Positions 1 to 9,124 of a stretch of DNA of 64,000 nucleotides are shown in pieces. The DNA comes from Mangrovibacterium diazotrophicum. Its GTDB lineage: Bacteria; Bacteroidota; Bacteroidia; Bacteroidales; Prolixibacteraceae. Position 1 is the stretch's first letter; each line of letters begins with the position of its first letter. Location: assembly GCF_003610535.1 (NCBI RefSeq), contig NZ_RAPN01000001.1:434001-498000 (forward strand). Direction: 5' to 3'. Under the pieces are notes generated by a model. The model worked only from the letters and a program-made list of their open reading frames with translations, ran no database searches and was not told the origin of the DNA. Made by a program: the position numbers and the translations under genes.

Positions 1-660
1 TTCCTGAATGCGGTCAAGCGCCAGGTTCGTGATGCTTCCATATTCGTTATTCAACCCAAATAAAAACCAGCGGTTGTTATACTGTTTCAGGTGGTAGGGA
101 TGAATTTCAAATAATAACTCTCTTTCTGTTTTAAATGGTTTGTAAGTTATTAGCAGCACCTTTTTGCTGACAATGGCGTTATAAATATCACCAATGTACT
201 CGCGCCCGGTTAAAAATGGGTTTTCTTCAAAACTCAGTATGTTATCATCAGTTTTGAGATTAAAAGTTTGCTCCAAGCGGGCTGTTAGTTCCTCCACCCA
301 GTCAAACTGAGGCATCCCTTTAAAACGGGAAAGCGTTAATAAGGACTCCTTTAATTGTTGCGCTTCTTGCTCGTTTAAAGGTTGGCTGTTAATCGAAAAG
401 CTCAAGTCGGTATAACGGTAAAATGCTTTTCGACCATCTTTAAAGGATTCGATTGGTGCATCAAAACCTTTTGAATCCTGCATGAATTTTATGTCTTCGT
501 ATACTTGACGTCGTTTTACCCCTGAAGATTTTGGGTCAACATCCAATAAAGCGTCATTACATGCGTCAATTAAATCCTCGATGTAATATTTTCTACCCGG
601 ATTCCGAAAACATCTATCCAAAGCCTGGTATCGTATAGTCGCGTTTTTGTTGGTTGACAC
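1..660 (-). CDS. WYL-domain transcriptional regulator (C-terminus cut by window edge)
   Basis: This 220-codon open frame runs off the left edge, so the C-terminal end is missing. I read it from a GTG at 658-660; an in-frame stop lies three codons upstream, and the first residues (STNKNATIRYQALDRCFRN) match the usual start of Bacteroidota WYL regulators. The N-terminal part is a winged helix (region around RRQVYEDIKFM). The later part contains the WYL-type stretch ITYKPFKTERELLFEIHPYH followed by NNRWFLFGLN. WYL proteins are ligand-responsive transcription factors, and related ones (BrxR, CapW) control phage-defence operons. It lies on the same strand and downstream of the Zorya genes, so control of them is an inference. 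The family call is strong; the target is unknown. Confidence 0.8.
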   Translation of the reverse strand, partial: MSTNKNATIRYQALDRCFRNPGRKYYIEDLIDACNDALLDVDPKSSGVKRRQVYEDIKFMQDSKGFDAPIESFKDGRKAFYRYTDLSFSINSQPLNEQEAQQLKESLLTLSRFKGMPQFDWVEELTARLEQTFNLKTDDNILSFEENPFLTGREYIGDIYNAIVSKKVLLITYKPFKTERELLFEIHPYHLKQYNNRWFLFGLNNEYGSITNLALDRIQE

Positions 661-888
661 GTTTTCTTAGTTTTATTAATTCGATTTTGCTCTACGAATT
701 GCTCTTTCTTCATTTTTATTCGGTTCATAAACCTGCTCTGTCGGCGATAGCATCAGTAGTTTGCTTTCAATTATCTGATAAAATCTATCTATTTAACAAT
801 TTGCTTTCTCTTTACTCAGAGATTACCTCTTTCAATTTCCCGAAACATAGCGTCTTAATATCCAATTCAGCAATCAGTTAGCATTAAA

Positions 889-1074
889 TCAGTCCTTTCC
901 TTCTCTTAATTCTTTAATTCGTTTTGCCAAAAACATATTTAATACAGTCGATGACAAGGCTAAGTATGGCAATTTACTAAAGAAAAGATAAACATAAAAA
1001 ACAAAAAACAGGATAATTATCAACATAGGAGAGGGGATTTGTAGGAAATGTAGGAAAAGCAAATTTCCAGTCAT
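889..1074 (-). CDS. possible small single-pass membrane protein
   Basis: A 61-codon frame encodes a very hydrophobic segment (roughly residues 17-45, rich in Leu, Ile, Phe) followed by a basic, charged tail (KRIKELREGKD). This is the layout of a small inner-membrane protein with a cytoplasmic tail. It starts 48 bp after the stop of the 258-residue gene on the same strand, so it could be the last gene of the Zorya transcription unit. A shorter version starting at the internal Met 17 is equally possible. I recognise no family. Short AT-rich DNA often gives hydrophobic frames by chance, so confidence is low. Confidence 0.3.
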   Translation of the reverse strand: MTGNLLFLHFLQIPSPMLIIILFFVFYVYLFFSKLPYLALSSTVLNMFLAKRIKELREGKD

Positions 1075-1122
1075 GCAAAGAAAAACCTGTCTTATGTACC
1101 CCTCATTAGTTATCGATAGAGG

Positions 1123-1899
1123 CTATTGGTATATATTGATTGTTCTAAGTGAATACTCAATTCCAGCTAATTCTCCACGAAGATGTAGTCTTTCGTCTTT
1201 GGTGTCATCGTCATTCTCAATAAGTCTTTTTTCAATTACCTCTTTTCGCTGCATTAGCTGTGAAATGATTTGATCAAAAGATTTTTCAGGCGAAACATCA
1301 AAGAGATTAGCTGAATTTTCCCTTTTCCCAGCTAAATACAGGAATTTATCACACAACTCTTCATAGTAAATCAAAATACTGTTGTGGTCAGACAGAAATT
1401 TCAGTAACGGATTAAGAAATTGCATGAATAACTCGTGGCTGATAGGGGATCCTTTCTTTCTCGCCATAGGTCTGCCCCTTAATTGCTTTGATGAAAACAA
1501 AGAAACTTCTAGTTGTTCACCTGAATTTACCAATTCAAATTGAATACATCCTTTCACTTGAGCCCCTAGTGAACTATAAGCCTCCACTTTAATCCAATTT
1601 ACCTTATTGTGAGTGAGGTAGAACTCCCAATCCGTAACCACCTTTTTAGCAACAATACTTAGCGCTCCAGCATAATGGTCGTTGAATATTTCTTTTAGTA
1701 CTGGCTTTACTTTTCTGAAACTTTCATTTTTCGGTTTATCTAGTTTCTCGCCCAATTTAATAAGACAGATATCAATAGCTTGAACTAACTCATAGTTTTC
1801 GACCACTTCAGAACTGTATCTTTCATTCCATTTGAAAAAGCTGGTTTTATATCGATCCATCTCGGAACTTATATAATAATAATTGTCTTGCTTAGCCAT
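1123..1899 (-). CDS. unknown protein following zorD
   Basis: A 258-residue protein I do not recognise. No signal peptide or membrane segment is visible. It appears alpha-helical at the N-terminus, has a central beta-rich stretch (about residues 95-145, ending in the basic RGRPMARKKG), and ends in a charged helical region from about residue 205 (QLMQRKEVIEKRLIEN) that could form a short coiled coil. It starts 69 bp after the stop of zorD on the same strand and is probably co-transcribed. Core type I Zorya has four genes, so this is either an accessory component or separate cargo. There are no catalytic motifs that I can name. The gene call is good; the function is open. Confidence 0.7.
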   Translation of the reverse strand: MAKQDNYYYISSEMDRYKTSFFKWNERYSSEVVENYELVQAIDICLIKLGEKLDKPKNESFRKVKPVLKEIFNDHYAGALSIVAKKVVTDWEFYLTHNKVNWIKVEAYSSLGAQVKGCIQFELVNSGEQLEVSLFSSKQLRGRPMARKKGSPISHELFMQFLNPLLKFLSDHNSILIYYEELCDKFLYLAGKRENSANLFDVSPEKSFDQIISQLMQRKEVIEKRLIENDDDTKDERLHLRGELAGIEYSLRTINIYQ

Positions 1900-1968
1900 T
1901 CAGAAGGTTTTTACTTTGTGGGGGTTCCATTAGGTTATTAAGATATACACGATTGAGTTATGCACTTG

Positions 1969-4900
1969 CTAAATCCTTTCATTCATCTTTCCATCAATTT
2001 CATTAGTAGTTACCGAAACCTGCATTAACCAGGTTTTGATCGTATCGCGGTCTAATAGTTCTACATTATTCAATCGGCCAAATTCTATGGCATTTGGTGT
2101 AAAATACCTATTCGTGATAGCTTGCAAATTAAACTCTTTGTTGAATTTTTCTTTAAACTTCCCCAAAGCATAGTAAACCTCTTGACCTGGAGTTATCCCT
2201 TGATTATTAATGCTGTGCTTTACCTGGATTAAATAATTCATACTGTCACAGAAGTGAATTACATCGACCCCTTTATCGTTTGACTTTGAAGTGAGGTAGG
2301 TCTTTCCTCCTTTTATCTTCTCAATTAGCACGGCAATAACTGCTTCAAACGCCAATGGTTGTAGCCGATCTAATTCTGAAATTGTCTTAATTCTTTTTTC
2401 TTTTGCCTTTGAGCCATCAAATCCCATTGAATCCCAAATTTCTTCTCGACTAATTTCAATTTGTTCGGTCGGGAAAAGTGTTATCTGAGCAAGATCAGTT
2501 TTCCGGGACAGCAAATTGTTGAGTATAATGTCAAAGGTTTTGATTTCGTCATCAGGAGCAACTGCCATCGGGTAGTAGACGTGGACTTCTTTTTTTTGAC
2601 CAATCCTGAATACCCGATCAGTTGCTTGTTGTTCTTTGGCTGGGTTCCAATGTCTTGAGTAATGTATGACGTGGTTCGCTTCGGTTATATTCAAGCCAAA
2701 CCCAGCCGCTAGGGGAGACATGATTATTGCATTGAAGCCTACTTCAGCTTGAAATTTATCCACCTCTTGTTGTCGTGATAATCTACCTCTTTTTTTGTCT
2801 GTAACGCTGCTTGGTGTTTCTCCATTTATGATTGATGCAGAGAGATTGTATTTATCGTGTAGTACCTTTCTAAGTACCCGTTGCATCGATCTATTTTCAG
2901 TAAATAAAATGACTTTTTCTTCTTTACTTTTGATTTCGGCAAGTAGCGAAATGACTTTTCTCAATTTCGCAGATGTTTCAATCAACTCATCTGTTGGCAA
3001 ATTTTCAAGCTGATAATGTTTTAACAGAGGATGATCTGAAATTGTCCTAAGATTTAGCAAGACTCGGAGTATATCGTTTCCGCCGGTTGAATTTTCTTTA
3101 ACAGACTGCAATTCGTTTAAATAGGCGTTATACTGCACCCTGGGCATGGTTTCCTTTTGGATATAGAAGTTAATTGAGGGTAAGTCTTTTAAGACATCAT
3201 TTTTCATTCTCCTTAATAATGCGTTTCCGATTTCAGTCCGAAGCTGGTTTGATAATTCCACAGAGCGCGTATTTTGCTGTTTCTGAGGGGTATGATACTT
3301 CTTCGCAAAATCAGAGGCATTAGAGAGTAAGCCGGGGCAACAAAAATCGATAATACACCACAGATCCATTAAACTATTTTCTACGGGAGTTCCGGTCATT
3401 GCAATCCTGAAATCTGATTTTAATGCTTTGGCTGCATTGGTGACAAGGGTCCCTGGTGTTTTTATCTTCTGCACTTCGTCCAAAATGATGACACCCCAAT
3501 CAATCATTCCCAATAACACCTGTTGTTTGCGGACAGTCTCGTACGTTGTTAGGAATATAGCATTTACGCTTAGTTTGCTTCTGGTTGATTCCCAATCGTT
3601 AATATCAACATACTGTCTGAGTCGGCTACCCCAAAGAGTAATAATTTCCATGCTCGGCGAAGGAAAGAATTTGGAATATTCGTTTTGCCAGTTCTCCAGT
3701 AAAGAGACCGGAGCAACAACTAGAATCGGATTTTGCTTCTGCTTTTGCATGTACCATTCTATGAAGTACAATACTTGCAGTGTTTTCCCCAACCCCATGT
3801 CATCAGCCAATAATACACCTGGAAACGAGTTGGGTGGGAGGTACAATGTTTGAAGCCAAGCAATACCCTCTATCTGATGATCTTTTAGTTGGATGTCCTT
3901 ACTTAGGTTGTCAATACATTCAAAGTTAAATTTATCAATCTCACATACATTCAATGATTCATCATATTCAAGAAGCTCTGTGTTCTCTTTTATAATAAGC
4001 ACTTTGGGCTGATTTAGCTCTGTCCTTTCATCGGACTGGTCTTTGGTGATTGGGGACGACGGATTTCTAAGCTGGTCTTCAAAAGTAGGAATGAATGACT
4101 CAACTTCCTTGGTTTCTAATTCCTCGCCTTTGAACTGAAAAGTCTTAGACCCTCTTGAACTGGCTTCTGCCAGCTTCTCTTTTAATTCCAATAGCTCTGA
4201 CTCATTTTTAATATTAACCAATCTGGTGCCCGAAATCCGATCTTCGATTGCAATTCCAGGGATCCACTCCGATTTATAGGGGCTGATGAATGGATAAAAT
4301 TTGGGTTTGTAAATGCCTAATTCAACTACGCGTTTGCTGAACAGGTCTAAATCAATAAGATCCTGATCCCAGAATTTGGACGGTGAATTGTAGTTTTCAA
4401 TTAAGTCCTCCTGCGTATATATTTGTTTAACCTTTAGTTTGGAGAGTTCGTTTTTCAAGCTATTTGATCCATCATCATCCTTCAATACAACGTGAAATTT
4501 ACTATTGTTATCTCTAAAGTGATATTCCGGTTTTATTGAGGGGAATAGATTAAATTTTTCCTGAAATTTTGATGATTCTTCATTATTAATGACAGGTTTT
4601 AACCGGTATTTATCGTCATCTATTTTTTCGATATCTAACTGAACCTTTGCCAGTGGGATAATTGACGTATCTGTCAGTATTTTAGACAGGATAGCGTTGG
4701 CAGCTGCTGCCTTTTGTTGCAGTTCACCAATTTCCACTAGCACGTGATTTGAATGCTGGAAATGTGTTGAATTAATTTTATCAATTTGCTTGAATAATAA
4801 GTATTGCTCCGAATTAAGTACGTATTCGATAATTCCATTTAAATAAGCCCCTTTGCGGTCAAAAACCAACACATTTCCAGTACCATTCCCGTGGGCAAAA

Positions 4901-5220
4901 TCTTGAAATGTACAGTTGATTTTTAAGGATGTATCCTTCAGCCCGGTTCCTTTGATATCAATAAAAATGTCGAAAGGATAATAGGGGGGGAGCTCTAATA
5001 TTTCGATTTCATAATCGTCCAGGTTTGATAATTCTTCGTACGGAAGAAAAAGCCTTTCATTATCAATGCTGAATAGTTGCCCATTAACACGTAGATCATT
5101 TAGCGTATTAAACAGAACTGGAGGTGTTGATTTGAGCCAATTGTCAAATTCAACGATTTGCTCAAGTTCATTAAAGCATCCAAATTCAATGCCTGATTCT
5201 GTGTATGTCTTTCTAATCAT
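1969..5220 (-). CDS. zorD: ZorD: SNF2-type helicase/translocase with Mrr-like nuclease domain (type I Zorya)
   Basis: This 1083-residue protein is the DNA-processing effector of type I Zorya, thought to act once the ZorAB membrane motor signals phage entry. Residues 1-440 form a long N-terminal region typical of the family. The SNF2 core follows: Walker A DDMGLGKT at 473-480, Walker B box DEVQ (581-584) in place of the commoner DEAH, motif III TGTP (609-612), and the C-terminal helicase lobe ending in QATDRVFRIGQ (865-875). Residues about 945-1070 look like an Mrr-type endonuclease fold, with D986 in GVDVI and the Q-x-K pair at 999-1001 (QVK). The length agrees with known ZorD proteins. Its start overlaps the end of zorC by 8 bp, which implies translational coupling. 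Confidence 0.9.
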   Translation of the reverse strand: MIRKTYTESGIEFGCFNELEQIVEFDNWLKSTPPVLFNTLNDLRVNGQLFSIDNERLFLPYEELSNLDDYEIEILELPPYYPFDIFIDIKGTGLKDTSLKINCTFQDFAHGNGTGNVLVFDRKGAYLNGIIEYVLNSEQYLLFKQIDKINSTHFQHSNHVLVEIGELQQKAAAANAILSKILTDTSIIPLAKVQLDIEKIDDDKYRLKPVINNEESSKFQEKFNLFPSIKPEYHFRDNNSKFHVVLKDDDGSNSLKNELSKLKVKQIYTQEDLIENYNSPSKFWDQDLIDLDLFSKRVVELGIYKPKFYPFISPYKSEWIPGIAIEDRISGTRLVNIKNESELLELKEKLAEASSRGSKTFQFKGEELETKEVESFIPTFEDQLRNPSSPITKDQSDERTELNQPKVLIIKENTELLEYDESLNVCEIDKFNFECIDNLSKDIQLKDHQIEGIAWLQTLYLPPNSFPGVLLADDMGLGKTLQVLYFIEWYMQKQKQNPILVVAPVSLLENWQNEYSKFFPSPSMEIITLWGSRLRQYVDINDWESTRSKLSVNAIFLTTYETVRKQQVLLGMIDWGVIILDEVQKIKTPGTLVTNAAKALKSDFRIAMTGTPVENSLMDLWCIIDFCCPGLLSNASDFAKKYHTPQKQQNTRSVELSNQLRTEIGNALLRRMKNDVLKDLPSINFYIQKETMPRVQYNAYLNELQSVKENSTGGNDILRVLLNLRTISDHPLLKHYQLENLPTDELIETSAKLRKVISLLAEIKSKEEKVILFTENRSMQRVLRKVLHDKYNLSASIINGETPSSVTDKKRGRLSRQQEVDKFQAEVGFNAIIMSPLAAGFGLNITEANHVIHYSRHWNPAKEQQATDRVFRIGQKKEVHVYYPMAVAPDDEIKTFDIILNNLLSRKTDLAQITLFPTEQIEISREEIWDSMGFDGSKAKEKRIKTISELDRLQPLAFEAVIAVLIEKIKGGKTYLTSKSNDKGVDVIHFCDSMNYLIQVKHSINNQGITPGQEVYYALGKFKEKFNKEFNLQAITNRYFTPNAIEFGRLNNVELLDRDTIKTWLMQVSVTTNEIDGKMNERI

Positions 5221-6637
5221 TGTATCTATTCATCCACGATTCTATACGATTTTCCCAGTTGCCTTGGTGCGTAATCCGTCCTTCTTTGTTTGTTAATATG
5301 TAATTCGGATCTGCTGGATGGTTTCTGCAAGCGTAATGGTTTGGTTTCCATTTTTTTAGGTCGTCGATCTCATTAAATTGCTTAAAAATTGTTTCAAAGG
5401 TGTTTTTTAAGTAGATATACAGAGCACCAACATCTGTGAACTCAACAAATACATATTCTCTTAGAAAAATGATAATGGCACAAGTACTTTGATTCCGGCT
5501 GGTACATTTGTATCTTGATTCAACTTGTTTCGAGATTCTCTGTATGTTTTTAAGATAGTAGTAGTTGTATCTGTTGCCGCAAAAGATAATATCGTCAATC
5601 TTCTCGATGTACTTAGTCCAATAAATTTTGCGCCTTTTGTCTTGTACTAGCTTCTCAAAGAAAACATCGATCAATACTTTATTGAGCCAAGAATTAATCT
5701 TTTTTCTTGCTCGCTCTGTTGCATCCAACTCAAACTTTGATAAGCCGCTTGATTGCCACTTATGCTTACTATTCGGATCGCCTATCAATGTGATTGTTTC
5801 AGCTTTTATTAAATCCTGGTATTGATGGGAATATGTACTATTAATGATGGATGCACAGGTAATTAGTGTTGTGTCATTATTTTTATGGATTAAAAGAAAT
5901 CTATAAATCGATTCGAGTACTGTTTTATTAATGGAATTAGTCTGTCCGTTAATTCTGGTAATGTACGATCGCATAAGAACTGAAAAGTAGCTATACGTTA
6001 ATATCTCTTCCTTTTGGCCGACAAGTTCATGGGCTTTATCAATAGGAATACTTTTTCGAAATAGGTCTCTAATAAAATGCTGAACCGATTGTGTGTTTTC
6101 AAAATATCCAGTCGAGAGAACTATTTTCTCTATGTCAGTTCGATTTCCATTGTATTCGTAGGCGCTTTTTGCGATCAGCTCTGTCAGCAACTTAAAATTA
6201 CGAGGATACGTGATGAGCTGGGTCCAGTTTCTTGCCAGAAGCTTCCAAAGAGTGATCAAGAAGGAATCCTTCCAGTGTGATTTAACTAAAGGGATAACCG
6301 TATCTAAATCATTCGAAAAAAGGATAATATTGTCGGTCGCAGCAGGCGCATAGTCGAATGCCCAAATCAATAAACGAACTTCTCTTCTTGTAAATCGCCG
6401 AGCACATTCACTTATCGGTAGATGTTTGAATCCTTGAAACTTCCAGTAGATTTCTTCCATCTTCTTGCTGGTGGGTATTTTCCCGTTGCCCAGTGTTTTA
6501 TCCGAAAGTTCCATCAGTTCTTTTTTTGATGCATCTAGACTTCGCTTTGTGCTATCTTCGAATATGCGCCCGCCAAATGATTTCATATTTGACGGATTAA
6601 AGTACCAATTCAATATTTCCCGTTCATTTAGTGGCAT
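5213..6637 (-). CDS. zorC: ZorC: EH-signature-type protein of type I Zorya
   Basis: A 474-residue soluble protein lying between zorB and zorD, overlapping zorB by 14 bp and zorD by 8 bp. In type I Zorya this position is held by ZorC, which carries the EH_Signature domain and works with ZorD downstream of the membrane motor, probably by contacting DNA. The sequence is largely helical, with basic patches (for example RARKKINSWLNK and KLVQDKRRKIYW) consistent with nucleic-acid binding. There is no signal peptide or membrane segment. The name rests on gene order, size and general character; I cannot point to the exact E and H residues by eye. Confidence 0.82.
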   Translation of the reverse strand: MPLNEREILNWYFNPSNMKSFGGRIFEDSTKRSLDASKKELMELSDKTLGNGKIPTSKKMEEIYWKFQGFKHLPISECARRFTRREVRLLIWAFDYAPAATDNIILFSNDLDTVIPLVKSHWKDSFLITLWKLLARNWTQLITYPRNFKLLTELIAKSAYEYNGNRTDIEKIVLSTGYFENTQSVQHFIRDLFRKSIPIDKAHELVGQKEEILTYSYFSVLMRSYITRINGQTNSINKTVLESIYRFLLIHKNNDTTLITCASIINSTYSHQYQDLIKAETITLIGDPNSKHKWQSSGLSKFELDATERARKKINSWLNKVLIDVFFEKLVQDKRRKIYWTKYIEKIDDIIFCGNRYNYYYLKNIQRISKQVESRYKCTSRNQSTCAIIIFLREYVFVEFTDVGALYIYLKNTFETIFKQFNEIDDLKKWKPNHYACRNHPADPNYILTNKEGRITHQGNWENRIESWMNRYND

Positions 6638-7328
6638 AACGTAGCATCTCCCTTATTTGAGCTTCTGCGTCTGTTTTGATCCTAAACTCAACTCGTCTGT
6701 TTTGGATTCTACCGTCCTCTGTTTCATTGCTGGCTAAGGGTTTTACCGATGACAAACCGTTAGCCGTTGAACGATCTCTGGTCCATTCGTAAACATTTTG
6801 CTCAAGTAGTTTAAGGCAAAATCTTAAAACGGACCTGGTTCTATCCTGAGAAAGCTGCATATTGTAAAAATAGGCGCCCTCCGGGCTCATCCCAACTCGT
6901 CCTTCATAGGATGTGTGCCCTTCGATTCTTATTTCCTCAATATGCTCTTTATATTTATTCCGCATTAAAACTTTAATATAACGCGGAAAGAACGATGTTA
7001 ATCTCCTTTTAAATTCCTCTTTTACTATTGAACTTCCTCCATCGAACATAACGTTTGGTTCTTTGAATCGGATAGTCAATGTTGAATCAAGTTCAGCATG
7101 CCATTCCGGTAGATCCATCTTAAATTCATCGTATAGATCGTTATATAACTCGATCTGTAATTCTTTGTATCGTTCAGCAACATCGCTTTTACTATCAAAT
7201 TCTTCTTGAAGTTTGAGCATCGTACCGACAAGCAATAGCGCAAAAATGAGTAGCAGGGCAGCCATCAAGTCCCCAGTCGATAGAGCAAATTGATTATCAT
7301 CTTTAATATCCAGAAATTTTTGGCTCAT
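6624..7328 (-). CDS. zorB: ZorB: OmpA/MotB-like stator subunit (type I Zorya)
   Basis: A 234-residue inner-membrane protein anchored to peptidoglycan. One transmembrane helix spans about residues 21-38. The acidic residue D20 (STGD) just before it matches the ion-carrying aspartate of MotB/ExbD proteins. Residues 130-220 form an OmpA-type peptidoglycan-binding domain, with EGHTS (136-140), LSQDR (159-163) and NRRVEF (210-215). With ZorA it should form a proton-driven rotary motor that senses envelope disturbance during phage DNA entry. Start and stop overlap both neighbours (ATGA with zorA, 14 bp with zorC), so the operon is tightly coupled. Confidence 0.9.
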   Translation of the reverse strand: MSQKFLDIKDDNQFALSTGDLMAALLLIFALLLVGTMLKLQEEFDSKSDVAERYKELQIELYNDLYDEFKMDLPEWHAELDSTLTIRFKEPNVMFDGGSSIVKEEFKRRLTSFFPRYIKVLMRNKYKEHIEEIRIEGHTSYEGRVGMSPEGAYFYNMQLSQDRTRSVLRFCLKLLEQNVYEWTRDRSTANGLSSVKPLASNETEDGRIQNRRVEFRIKTDAEAQIREMLRYATK

Positions 7329-9124
7329 CGTCTACCGTTATATTTTTCAATTTGTTCTGTTAGATCTTCCGCTATTTCAGATAGATTTGCGATATTACTT
7401 TCTAGCCCTTTTTGAGCATTAGTCAGCTGTGTTGTAAATTCACGCAGATAGTGGTTTAGATTCTGGGCTGTGACTGTTTGGTAGTCTTGTAGTCCAGTTT
7501 GAACCTGCCCGAAGATTCCAGTTAGCCCGGACTCAATAACATTGAACTTTTTAATGTATTGATCAGAAGCTTCGACCGCTTTACCTAAAGTTTCTTGATG
7601 GGTTCCGAGCAATTCATGATTTTTCTTAATATAGTTTTCTATACTAGATTTAAATTCATGAGTTGATTTATGCAGATCATCAGATGAGGCCGAAATCTGC
7701 TTCGAGTTATCGCTCAATGTTGAAGTGATACGTTCAAATGTCCGAGAAATCTCCTTCGTTTTAAATACTAAATTTTCAAATTGCTTATTTACATGACTAT
7801 TCGTTGTTAGTGTTTCGTTTATGGTTTTTGTCAAGTCTGCGATTTGTTTAATGTTGTCCTTTTGGCTCGCTAACATGAGCTCCATGTGTGCTTGAATATC
7901 TCCGATAGAAGTGGTATATTCTTCTTTAGCTGCGATGAAAGCTTTCCTTGTTTCCTCGCTCTGAACAGCTGCTTCTGCTTTCGTATTTTTTATATTTTCA
8001 ATTACCGTTTCTTTTAATGTCTCGATCATTTCTTTGACTGTTCCCGATATTTCTGCCATGGTGCCAGGGACATTAGTTATGGATGTGGCTACCTCAGCAA
8101 GTTGTTTCGTCAATCCCTCCAATTCATTCTTTGTGTCTCCGGCAATCGACCTTTTAAACTCGTCTAGCATTTCCTTCATTGATTTAGCTAAACGGTCGAT
8201 AGCGCTCTCGATTATCTGAGTGCCAGAGTCCTGTTTAATGGCTTTCAGATCATTTAGGACAGGAACTAGTTTTTCCTCGATAAGCTTACTTATTTGGGTA
8301 TTGTTTTCTGAAACCAACAATTCCATTGCGGCCGTGATACTATCGGCTAAATCATCAGAGAATGACTGTAAAGAGGCTGTTTGTTTCTCTGACTCCTCTA
8401 AAATCCTTCGGAACACATTTTTTGGTAATTGTTTCCCTTCACTGGTTTCTGCGACGAGATATTCATTAAATAATTCGCCTATTATTTCCCGTTGTTTCTG
8501 CTCTCGTTGTTTTTGAACTTCATCTTCGGAGACCATATATTTTGCATCCAGTTCGAAACAAGTTGACTGAATAACTCTTGATACTCGTGTTTGCCAGAAC
8601 TTAAACACACCAGTGAATAATAGGGATAATCCCATGCCCCAAATCGAAGTAACAAATGCAGTACTCATTCCAGCCATTAGACTATCAATACTTTGAGCAA
8701 GTTGTTCTGTCCCTTCGGTGGTTTTTATTCCGGCAATTCCAAAAGCAAGGCCAACAAAGGTTCCCAAAATTCCGATGCCGACAATTATACTCGACATATT
8801 ATTGACAAGTCTAAAATTTAAAAAATTAAAAAAGATGTTGTTTTCGTTAATATATTCTTCCGCGTGAACAGGGGTTTTAAATTCAGCGCCATAGCTGGAA
8901 AAAGATTTTTGATAAGCCCTCCAAGTTGCTTTTAAGGACTTGCTTTTTGAGAGGGAATTGAATGCCAATGCTCTCTTAATTACATAGCCACGTCCCAAAA
9001 TATAAATCAGCGATAAGAGAGTGATCAAAATCGTAAATAGGACCCAATATCCAGTAAGGCGATTTTCATCAAATGATTGTTGATTGACATATGGAAAAGG
9101 GAATATGCGTTCCAAATAGTCCAT
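7325..9124 (-). CDS. zorA: ZorA: MotA/ExbB-like motor subunit with long cytoplasmic tail (type I Zorya)
   Basis: First gene of the Zorya operon, 599 residues. Three membrane segments are visible: about 26-44, 112-132 (IVGIGILGTFVGLAFGIAGI) and 155-176, the last two forming the MotA/TolQ/ExbB channel. From about residue 200 to the end the protein is almost entirely helical, with repeated Ser/Thr/Glu/Lys-rich heptads. This is the long coiled-coil tail known in ZorA to project into the cytoplasm and carry the signal from the membrane motor to the nuclease components. ZorA and ZorB share the ATGA overlap at 7325-7328. The promoter must lie in the AT-rich stretch upstream of 9124; I could not pick a clear TAnnTTTG box there. 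Confidence 0.92.
   Translation of the reverse strand: MDYLERIFPFPYVNQQSFDENRLTGYWVLFTILITLLSLIYILGRGYVIKRALAFNSLSKSKSLKATWRAYQKSFSSYGAEFKTPVHAEEYINENNIFFNFLNFRLVNNMSSIIVGIGILGTFVGLAFGIAGIKTTEGTEQLAQSIDSLMAGMSTAFVTSIWGMGLSLLFTGVFKFWQTRVSRVIQSTCFELDAKYMVSEDEVQKQREQKQREIIGELFNEYLVAETSEGKQLPKNVFRRILEESEKQTASLQSFSDDLADSITAAMELLVSENNTQISKLIEEKLVPVLNDLKAIKQDSGTQIIESAIDRLAKSMKEMLDEFKRSIAGDTKNELEGLTKQLAEVATSITNVPGTMAEISGTVKEMIETLKETVIENIKNTKAEAAVQSEETRKAFIAAKEEYTTSIGDIQAHMELMLASQKDNIKQIADLTKTINETLTTNSHVNKQFENLVFKTKEISRTFERITSTLSDNSKQISASSDDLHKSTHEFKSSIENYIKKNHELLGTHQETLGKAVEASDQYIKKFNVIESGLTGIFGQVQTGLQDYQTVTAQNLNHYLREFTTQLTNAQKGLESNIANLSEIAEDLTEQIEKYNGRR

Noticed and set aside
654-881. 75-codon plus-strand frame beside the WYL gene
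   Set aside because: No family-like pattern, opposite strand to all neighbours, composition like antisense AT-rich DNA.
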